This document shows, one piece after another, positions 1-4,249 of a stretch of DNA of 8,351 nt; positions within the stretch are counted from its first letter, which is position 1; the number at the start of each line of letters is the position of its first letter. The notes under the pieces are model-generated. The model did no database searches. It worked only from the letters and a program-made list of their open reading frames with translations, and was not told where the DNA came from. Made by a program: the position numbers and the translations under genes. Source of the stretch: Methanomicrobiales archaeon (GTDB lineage: Archaea; Halobacteriota; Syntropharchaeia; Alkanophagales; Methanospirareceae); contig QEXZ01000067.1 in NCBI GenBank assembly GCA_003160755.1, positions 1 to 8,351 of the forward strand. Direction: 5' to 3'.

Positions 1-204
1 TTAGTTTATGAAGCAAAGAGGAATGCAGAAGTATCCCAGGGAGTAGGAAAATCAACGGACATGTGTTTAATAACCGACAATGGAATTAAATACCTTTCAA
101 TGGATGAGATGGCAAGACTGGGTGACATTTATGAAAAAAAGACCAAACCCGAGCGTGAAGAAATAAGTCAATTAATTAAAGATTTGCCCTTTGGAGATGG
201 CTGA
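1..204 (+). CDS. C-terminal end of an unrecognised protein (5' truncated)
   Basis: An open frame enters from the left edge and ends at TGA 202-204, giving 67 residues. The visible part includes GVGKSTDMCLITDNGIKYL, an acidic helix and a Lys/Glu-rich tail. I do not recognise the family with confidence. The pattern 'small residues, VGk-tD, hydrophobic strand, dxGi-yL, then a helix ending IYEK' faintly resembles the last strand and helix of proteasome-type Ntn hydrolases, but that is only a visual likeness. The codons read as real coding sequence, without low complexity. An ATG at 197-199 overlaps the stop region but opens only a 15-codon frame, so the next real gene in the same direction is the HEPN-like one. 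Confidence 0.6.
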   Translation, partial: LVYEAKRNAEVSQGVGKSTDMCLITDNGIKYLSMDEMARLGDIYEKKTKPEREEISQLIKDLPFGDG

Positions 205-222
205 GATGGAATCTAAAAGTAA

Positions 223-384
223 AGCTCTAAGGAGGAGGTATTAGTTGTAGATAAAGATAAAGAAAAAGAATATGATTCCGATTTAGCTGAAGCGAGAAAA
301 AGGTTAGCGATGATCAGGTATGAGATATTTTCTGAAAAATACCGCCCATTTCCAATAATAAAAAAGAAGAAACAAAGGTTGTAG
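223..384 (+). pseudogene. Decayed small ORF behind a strong SD, no start codon
   Basis: A frame open from 223 to TAG 382-384 encodes a charged, helix-like peptide (DLAEARKRLAMIRYEIF, then KYRPFPIIKKKKQRL). A near-perfect Shine-Dalgarno, GGAGGAGGT at 231-239, stands upstream, but the codon at the right distance (247-249) is GTA, not ATG, GTG or TTG. The only in-frame ATG, at 310, has no SD. The same frame reopens after the TAG and runs to TGA 469-471 (SVKITKKEGEKKKTTISLD). The simplest reading is a small gene, once co-transcribed with the truncated gene on its left, that lost its start and gained stops. A non-canonical start or a noncoding relic is also possible. Confidence 0.3.
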
Positions 385-586
385 AATGAGCTAAATAAAA
401 ACGGCGTGCCCAGCGTGAAGATAACAAAGAAGGAAGGCGAGAAGAAGAAGACTACTATATCGCTGGATTGAGCGAAGGGAAAGGGCATGGGGGGAAGGCG
501 GTAGGAAAAGAAAAGTATAGTTCCGGCTCTGGACTTAATTAGGCGGGATGTAACTTAAGTTAATAAAACATAGAGCGTGAGTAAAA
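385..586. other. Gene-poor spacer with a 12-bp palindrome and a TATA-like box
   Basis: I see no supportable gene here. The first part continues the decayed frame on the left. Near the right end is a perfect 12-bp palindrome, TAACTTAAGTTA (551-562), directly followed by TAATAAAA (561-568). That box lies about 20-25 bases upstream of the TTG at 587, the spacing expected for an archaeal TATA box serving a leaderless transcript. The purine-rich lower part (about 415-500) explains the low-complexity Phe/Ser-rich reading on the opposite strand, which I do not believe is coding. Confidence 0.35.
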
Positions 587-1183
587 TTGGCAAACAGAAA
601 GGAATCAGGCGAAATAGGACATGATATTAAGTTAGTTCCACATGATCTACATACTGAGCTTGAAATACTTCAAACTTATGATGAAGAGACACGTAAGGAA
701 AGAGCAATAAGACTTCAATTTATACTAAAATACGACATCAAATCAGGAGGATTATTTATATCCGCGTTAGCATATTTTTATTACAACGAAGCAAAGTTGT
801 GTTATGTAAATGGTTCATTTGTTGGTTGTACTCTTTTATGTCAAATGGCAATGGATCAATTGCTTAGAAGTTACTATCGTTATATTGGAACTATAGATGA
901 TAAGAAGCTTGCAGGGTTGGGATTTTTTGAATTATTAGGTGTAGCTAGAAAAGATCGTATTGTTTCTAAGGCAGAATATGATCTTATGCATAAAATTCGG
1001 TTATTGCGGAAGGGATATGTTCATCCTAAAACAATTGATGTTACGATGAAATTCTCAAAAACCTCCTATGAAAATGAAACATTTAATCTTCACCGAGTTG
1101 AAGTTGAAGATGATGCACGAAATGCTTGGAAGTGTCTTATGACAATATTGAAAGGAACAGAACGAACAGAAATGAAAAAATGA
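587..1183 (+). CDS. HEPN-like domain protein
   Basis: This 198-residue, mostly helical protein starts with TTG at 587. That is the first possible start after an in-frame stop at 578-580, and no in-frame ATG precedes codon 87. There is no clear SD, so the transcript may be leaderless. The segment at about 60-147 has the HEPN layout: a helix with AxxLCYVNGSFVGC, a second with MAMDQLLRSYY, a loop, then IRLLRKGYVHP. R141-x4-H146 matches the HEPN RNase motif Rx4-6H, but the polar residue usually after Arg (N, D or H) is Lys, so catalysis is uncertain. Many HEPN proteins are RNase toxins or defence effectors. I see no adjacent MNT-type nucleotidyltransferase antitoxin; it sits alone beside the inverted-repeat element. 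Base composition is AT-rich compared with the thermosome and ycaO region. A DUF4145-like helical protein is an alternative label. Confidence 0.6.
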   Translation: MANRKESGEIGHDIKLVPHDLHTELEILQTYDEETRKERAIRLQFILKYDIKSGGLFISALAYFYYNEAKLCYVNGSFVGCTLLCQMAMDQLLRSYYRYIGTIDDKKLAGLGFFELLGVARKDRIVSKAEYDLMHKIRLLRKGYVHPKTIDVTMKFSKTSYENETFNLHRVEVEDDARNAWKCLMTILKGTERTEMKK

Positions 1184-1214
1184 GCACGCTGGCACCGCTC
1201 GGATGCCCATACTT

Positions 1215-1309
1215 AGGCTGTCTCATAATCCAAAACTTCAACAAAAAGAAGACCAAATAGAGCTTTATATCGAAAAATAAGCATCCCAATTCACAAAATA
1301 TCTAATTAT
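1215..1309 (+). repeat. Left 95-bp terminal inverted repeat
   Basis: It aligns without any gap to the reverse complement of 3413-3507, with 81 of 95 bases identical by hand count. The outer 11 bases, TATATCGAAA-AATAAGCAT in the middle and AAATATCTAA-TTAT at the inner end are fully conserved. It lies 31 bases after the HEPN-like stop codon. Between its inner end (1310) and the toxin relic (1453) I recognise nothing. Confidence 0.85.
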
Positions 1310-1452
1310 ATGCCAAACTCTTAAGCACGGGTATGGGGCTTATAGGGGATGAGCAAAGTTTTATAGTTGATAGATTTTAGCGTGGCATTGCGGAAAAGTT
1401 ATGGTAAAACTCAGTCGGACAGTATCTGCACAAAAATCGGTTCTTGTATCTT

Positions 1453-1571
1453 TCATCGCCTATAAACTCTGCTTCTTTTATCTATTCTGAAAATCAAGAC
1501 CGCGTCATCTTCTCGAATGACCTTATAAAGAATAGAAACTTTAGGGCTTTTGTCCCAAATTCTATTTTCAT
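1453..1571 (-). pseudogene. RelE/ParE-family toxin, internally deleted and frameshifted
   Basis: Reading minus, the ATG at 1571-1569 overlaps the antitoxin stop as ATGA, the usual antitoxin-toxin junction. The first 13 codons give MKIEFGTKALKFL, a typical RelE start. In frame, translation goes on FFIRSFEKMTRS and stops. From 1527 a different frame reads YKVIREDDAVLIFRIDKRSR followed by VYRR and a stop at 1453-1455. That is the usual C-terminal beta hairpin and tail of archaeal RelE toxins (Y-x-V/I-x-Y-D-D-V-L-I-x-R-I-x-x-R-x-x-V-Y). Whole toxins are about 85-90 residues; here only about 38 codons remain, so roughly 150 bases of the centre are missing and the ends are out of frame. The relic should be inactive. 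Confidence 0.7.
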
Positions 1572-1807
1572 AGCCCGAGAACCCTTTCAGCATCCTCTAA
1601 AGATATTGTTTTACCAGTTACGTATTCTTTCATAGCTTCGTCTAAATCTGCTTTCTCCTCTTCGTTCAATGCGAAGATGTATTCCGATAATATGTTCTCT
1701 ATGTTCTTTGTTCTCTTACTCAATCCGTCGGCATCACGCTTCAAAGCAAGCAGCCCTTCTAACTTTTTGTTGATTTCCCTCAACATTTGGCGAATCTCTT
1801 CACTCAT
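1568..1807 (-). CDS. RelB-like antitoxin of a type II toxin-antitoxin pair
   Basis: This 79-residue, strongly charged, helical protein begins MSEEIRQMLREINKKLEGLL, has a central coiled-coil-like stretch, and ends with a short helix, ISLEDAERVLGL. The size, the acid-rich helices and the 'x-S/T-LEDAERxLG' ending match archaeal RelB-type antitoxins that wrap around RelE toxins. Its TGA overlaps the ATG of the RelE remnant just downstream, supporting the pairing. The start is ATG at 1807-1805 with a weak GGGGG about 11 bases upstream; two TATA-like boxes (1844-1853, 1824-1832) precede it. Because the toxin is destroyed, this antitoxin is now an orphan; it may still neutralise related toxins or repress its promoter, which is inference. 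Confidence 0.7.
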   Translation of the reverse strand: MSEEIRQMLREINKKLEGLLALKRDADGLSKRTKNIENILSEYIFALNEEEKADLDEAMKEYVTGKTISLEDAERVLGL

Positions 1808-1843
1808 GGTCTTTCAAACCCCCTTTTAAATATTTTGAATCTG

Positions 1844-1853
1844 TATATTTAAA
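1844..1853 (-). promoter_or_regulatory. TATA-like box of the antitoxin gene
   Basis: On the minus strand the sequence is TTTAAATATA, about 40 bases before the ATG, which would place transcription start about 15-18 bases before the ATG. A second AT-rich box, TATTTAAAA at 1824-1832, is close enough to serve a leaderless start instead. Confidence 0.4.
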
Positions 1854-1924
1854 TCTTCGGTTAAGCTCTGCTCAGGTTCGGGATAAAAAGACAAAGCGAT
1901 CTTTCTCCTACGACTGCCTATTTG

Positions 1925-1977
1925 CCGAAGCTCCAACCACACCACCCCCGAATAAATTCGGTTGCATCCACATTTGG
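1925..1977 (-). repeat. Palindromic spacer element, copy A
   Basis: It aligns with 2662-2714 at 42 of 53 positions without gaps. It holds the perfect palindrome CCGAAT-AA-ATTCGG (1948-1961) and lies about 50 bases after the stop of the DUF6602-like gene, between it and the antitoxin. Its transcript would form a six-base-pair hairpin, so it may help end transcription, although no run of T follows. Other readings are a recombination scar or an insertion-sequence end. Confidence 0.6.
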
Positions 1978-2025
1978 TGCAGTGCTGATTTGAGCTTTCT
2001 CTTTTGGTAATCTATTTTATTAGAT

Positions 2026-2589
2026 TTAAAGACATTTTTTAAGGAGGTATCGGAGTTCTTCTTCCCATTTTGCATTGGGTGTACTAATTTCCCATTTATA
2101 TGGGATGAGGTGAACGTGCTCCATAACCTTCTCGCCGATTTCCTTCTCCTTCTTAAACTCTTTTTTCCATTTTTCGATTGTTTCTTTTTTAGGCTCAAAT
2201 ATACCGAAGATGAGGAGCGGACAGCCATTCTCCACCAAGTTTTTATAGTCATTTATTGCACTTCTTGCTTCAGTTTTACCAATCCCTGTTTTAACTTCTA
2301 CGACTAAGCGTATAATATCTGGCTGATAAGGGATGATGATATTCCCGATTTTGCAGTGATAATACTTATCAATACGTTTTTCAATGACGATTAAGTCGCA
2401 TTGCTTTTTGCTGGGCACCTGCCCAGTGCCTACAAGATAACCGCCCCCTCTCTCTGAATTGTTCAATTCCATCTGCACAAATTTGATAAGTCCTTCTTCC
2501 AAAAAGCGACCAATCACCAATTTAACTCCAATCCCTTCACGCCCTCCAACTTTTTCATAGTCGTTGAAATCGAGTGGTTTATCACACAT
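2026..2589 (-). CDS. DUF6602-like PD-(D/E)XK nuclease-fold protein
   Basis: This is a 187-residue soluble protein. The start is ATG at 2589-2587, with a clear SD (GAGGAGG, about 2594-2600) five to six bases upstream and a TATA-like box near 2631-2639. The middle carries the marks of the DUF6602 group of the PD-(D/E)XK superfamily: a helix with GREGIGVKLVIGRFLEEGL, then YLVGTGQVPSKKQCDLIVI with candidate metal ligand D65, then PDIIRLVVEVKTGIGK with E98-V-K100, then a helix AxSAINDYKNL. The D...ExK arrangement suggests a metal-dependent nuclease core, and the shortness suggests a single-domain protein. DUF6602-type proteins often occur in restriction and defence islands. Substrate and partners are unknown; no methyltransferase is adjacent. 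It lies inside the inverted-repeat block, 145 bases downstream of a second nuclease-fold gene. Confidence 0.6.
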   Translation of the reverse strand: MCDKPLDFNDYEKVGGREGIGVKLVIGRFLEEGLIKFVQMELNNSERGGGYLVGTGQVPSKKQCDLIVIEKRIDKYYHCKIGNIIIPYQPDIIRLVVEVKTGIGKTEARSAINDYKNLVENGCPLLIFGIFEPKKETIEKWKKEFKKEKEIGEKVMEHVHLIPYKWEISTPNAKWEEELRYLLKKCL

Positions 2590-2628
2590 TTCTTCCTCCT
2601 CATTCCAATGTCACAGTCTCTATGGATG

Positions 2629-2640
2629 ATATTTAAATAG
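2629..2640 (-). promoter_or_regulatory. TATA-like box of the DUF6602-like gene
   Basis: The minus-strand sequence CTATTTAAATAT is centred about 45 bases before the ATG at 2589. This would give a transcript start near 2608 and a short leader that includes the GAGGAGG ribosome binding site. Confidence 0.4.
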
Positions 2641-2661
2641 TCTTTTTGATTATATACCTAC

Positions 2662-2714
2662 CTTAAGCCCCAACCACTCCACACTCGGAATAAATTCCGA
2701 GGCATCCACGTTTG
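2662..2714 (-). repeat. Palindromic spacer element, copy B
   Basis: It is 79% identical to copy A. Its palindrome is longer, CTCGGAAT-AA-ATTCCGAG (2684-2701, all 16 arm bases paired). Where it differs from copy A inside the stem, both arms change together. It starts about 20 bases after the stop of the upstream nuclease-fold gene and sits before the DUF6602-like promoter. Confidence 0.6.
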
Positions 2715-2734
2715 CCATAGGACTGTTTTAGCTT

Positions 2735-3328
2735 TCATTTAATTTCCTTCCTCTTGAATTCTTCTAATGAAATCCTATTTAAATCCCTTTTTTGCTTAGT
2801 TAGAATCCATAACTCTTTGTAGCCTTTTACTATTATAATGAATTGAATCCAAGATTTTCCCTTTACCTCGAACTTGGAGATAGATTTGTTCAACTTATTT
2901 ATTAATGTCTTTAATGTCCCTCTTGAATGCTCGGAATTGGAACTTCTCGTTTGAAAAATATGGAACCAAATACCGGGATTCGGCTCTCTTATCAACTTCT
3001 CAATGTCTTTATCCACTTGATCTTGTTTTGGTTGTCCTTCTTTAAATTCAATGTTAATCTTTTCCTCGCCGAAAATGGATAAATCTGTGAGAGCACTTCT
3101 ACTTTTTTCACCCGTGAAGGAATAGTCCTCTTTTGTTGGTACTTCAAGTCCAAACTTATATCCTTTTTCCTCTAAAATCTTGCAATATACATATCTGACT
3201 TCTGGCTCCCTAATCTTTGGCATTTGTCGATATGTTTGAGTAAAAACAAGATTTCCACATTCATTCGTACTTGAAATCAGTCTTTCAAATACGATTGAGT
3301 TCAATTCTAGGATTGCATTAGGATTCAT
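2735..3328 (-). CDS. Putative PD-(D/E)XK nuclease-fold protein
   Basis: The product has 197 residues from ATG 3328-3326, preferred because GGGAGG stands four to five bases upstream. An earlier in-frame ATG at 3367 would add 13 residues but has no SD. Residues 43-98 show a PD-(D/E)XK pattern: an acidic helix (E43, then RYVYCKILEEKGYKF), then ALTDLSIF with D82 on a strand, then INIEFKEGQP with E94-F-K96, followed by a helix with DKDIEKLI. The C-terminal part has a strand-rich stretch (WIQFIIIVKGYKELWILT) typical of the end of such a fold. I do not recognise a named family; it is not obviously a paralogue of the DUF6602-like neighbour. A restriction or defence nuclease is plausible but unproven. 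It is the first gene inside the right end of the inverted-repeat block. Confidence 0.5.
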   Translation of the reverse strand: MNPNAILELNSIVFERLISSTNECGNLVFTQTYRQMPKIREPEVRYVYCKILEEKGYKFGLEVPTKEDYSFTGEKSRSALTDLSIFGEEKINIEFKEGQPKQDQVDKDIEKLIREPNPGIWFHIFQTRSSNSEHSRGTLKTLINKLNKSISKFEVKGKSWIQFIIIVKGYKELWILTKQKRDLNRISLEEFKRKEIK

Positions 3329-3380
3329 ATATCCTCCCTTTATCGGATGCTCATCTTCCATCACCATTTTGTAAGTCCTA

Positions 3381-3402
3381 AGTTATAAACCCCCGAATAA
3401 AT
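3381..3402 (-). promoter_or_regulatory. TATA-like box and partial copy C of the spacer element
   Basis: On the minus strand GTTTATAACT (3381-3390) lies about 55 bases before the ATG at 3328 and is a fair TATA box for the nuclease-fold gene. It partly overlaps ACCCCCGAATAAAT (3389-3402, plus strand), a 14-base exact match to copy A that lacks the second arm of the palindrome. This fragment ends ten bases before the right inverted repeat. Confidence 0.35.
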
Positions 3403-3412
3403 AGCTTGTCCC

Positions 3413-3507
3413 ATAATTAGATATTTTGCGAAAACGAATGCTTATTTTTCGATATAAACCCTTATTTGGGCTTCTTTTTGCTGAGATTTTGAATTGTGAG
3501 ACAGCCT
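3413..3507 (-). repeat. Right 95-bp terminal inverted repeat
   Basis: It is the reverse-complement partner of 1215-1309 (81 of 95 identical, no gaps). The outer end is TGAGACAGCCT at 3497-3507. It supplies the last 14 codons of the small ORF at 3462-3698, so its outer end lies within what was probably a gene. Confidence 0.85.
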
Positions 3508-3698
3508 CTTAAGTACAAGGCATAAATATGCCCCACAAAAAATAAAAGAGGGAATAAGTCAGCCCAGAAGCGTTTAGGGCATTCTTGCTTATATTTTATC
3601 CTATTCCCTAATATCCATTTATCAAGAGGGAGGTGAAAGTGAGATGTTACTTTTTGACCGTATACAAATACATTATCTAATGCTATTCTACTTTTCAT
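3462..3698 (-). pseudogene. Small ORF apparently truncated by the right inverted repeat
   Basis: The ATG at 3698-3696 overlaps the stop of the cysteine-rich gene as ATGA, so translation is probably coupled. The frame gives 78 residues. Residues 1-64 are native: a basic N-terminus, HFHLPLDKWILGNRIKYKQE, then an aromatic hydrophobic stretch (FWADLFPLLFFVGHIYALYL, 44-63) that could be membrane-associated. Residues 65-78 (GCLTIQNLSKKKPK) are encoded by the inverted repeat, so the original C-terminus is probably lost. I do not recognise the family. If the element landed in the gene, the missing 3' part should begin at the left flank around 1214 on the minus strand, but that stretch overlaps the end of the HEPN-like gene and is not clearly coding. 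Confidence 0.4.
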
Positions 3699-4162
3699 TT
3701 TTCAAATCTGCAAGCTCCACATTGTTCTACTAAATTCTTTGTTCTTGTATTCAAAGCAGTTCGGAAGGATGTACACCAAGTACATCGGTTATCTCTTCCT
3801 CTTCCAGCGATTTCGAGTTCATATCCTCTTTTTCCTGCTTTATTAAGATTAATTTTACCAGAAGTTTTTACTATCGAATCAGTCCATCTCTTAATCGTTT
3901 CTACATCTTTTCTTTTCAGAACATCATCGGAAACAAATATATCCCAACTGCAATGAAATACACCCATAGTCTCGGAATCACCCATCCAATTCAAATAAAT
4001 AAAGTTCTCGGCAGGCATCTCAGGGTCAGGTTCATAGTTTTCACATTCAATACATATACCCGCAGAAGGAGATCCTAACCTAACATTTTTGATTTCACAC
4101 ACATAAAGTTCTCTTCCTCCTGCTCGTTTTCCGATTGATTTTAAGTACTTACACCTTTGCAT
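3695..4162 (-). CDS. Cysteine-rich putative zinc-binding protein
   Basis: This 155-residue protein starts at ATG 4162-4160, chosen because GGAAGAGG stands six bases upstream. A TTG at 4192 would add ten basic residues but has no comparable SD. It has two cysteine clusters: C4, C22, C37 and C40 at the N-terminus (the last pair as CIEC), and C127, C130, C148 and C151 at the C-terminus (CTWC and CGAC). Each looks like a four-cysteine zinc site. The centre (52-125) is mixed alpha-beta with a Trp-rich stretch and no catalytic motif that I know. The clusters suggest nucleic-acid or protein binding, but the function is unknown. It lies 87 bases downstream of the thermosome gene on the same strand and is coupled by ATGA to the truncated ORF after it. 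Confidence 0.55.
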   Translation of the reverse strand: MQRCKYLKSIGKRAGGRELYVCEIKNVRLGSPSAGICIECENYEPDPEMPAENFIYLNWMGDSETMGVFHCSWDIFVSDDVLKRKDVETIKRWTDSIVKTSGKINLNKAGKRGYELEIAGRGRDNRCTWCTSFRTALNTRTKNLVEQCGACRFEK

Positions 4163-4226
4163 GCTAGCCCTCTTCCTTTTTTCTCTCTCCAATTTAACTT
4201 CAAGTCACTCCACCCCGCATTTAAGA

Positions 4227-4239
4227 TACGGATCCCGTA
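4227..4239 (-). terminator. Small hairpin after the thermosome gene
   Basis: TACGG-GAT-CCGTA lies 11 bases beyond the thermosome stop codon and is followed on the minus strand by TCTTAAA. The stem is only five base pairs and the T-run is poor, so termination here is a weak suggestion. The surrounding 4203-4236 also loosely resembles the palindromic spacer elements A and B (shared CACTCCAC), without a matching palindrome. Confidence 0.25.
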
Positions 4240-4249
4240 ACTACAAAAT

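Larger units (their letters stand above)
1215..3507. mobile_element. Inverted-repeat-bounded cassette, no transposase seen
   Basis: A 2293-bp block lies between two 95-bp inverted repeats (1215-1309 and 3413-3507). It begins AGGCTGTCTCA and ends TGAGACAGCCT, with the trinucleotide CTT directly outside both ends (1212-1214 and 3508-3510), compatible with a short target duplication. The GGCTGTCTCA terminus resembles ends of DDE-transposase insertion sequences, but no transposase-like frame is present inside. The cargo is all on the minus strand: two PD-(D/E)XK-type proteins, a RelB-like antitoxin and a broken RelE-like toxin, separated by copies of a palindromic spacer. It could be a non-autonomous transposon moved in trans, or two solo IS or MITE relics in opposite orientation around unrelated genes. 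Confidence 0.55.

Noticed and set aside
382..384. TAG read as pyrrolysine to join the two small frames
   Set aside because: The frame also lacks a start codon and soon meets TGA; no pyrrolysine-specific evidence is present.
213..488. Minus-strand frame rich in Phe and Ser
   Set aside because: It is the complement of purine-rich DNA; it has low complexity, no ribosome binding site and no recognisable domain.
1444..1635. Plus-strand frame across the toxin relic
   Set aside because: The minus strand of the same bases carries the RelB end and RelE fragments, which are far better supported.
1910..1995. Possible remnant of a TnpB C-terminus in the region around copy A
   Set aside because: A short CTKCG-like reading exists on the minus strand, but the rest of the TnpB zinc ribbon and DADxNAA motif are absent.
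1908..2252. Minus-strand frame overlapping the 3' end of the DUF6602-like gene
   Set aside because: It is out of frame with the PD-(D/E)XK protein, lacks an SD, and its tail is read from the palindromic spacer.
1925..2714. Spacer elements A and B as integron attC sites
   Set aside because: The gene-palindrome order is suggestive, but the simple site consensus RYYYAAC/GTTRRRY is not met in either copy and no integrase is visible.
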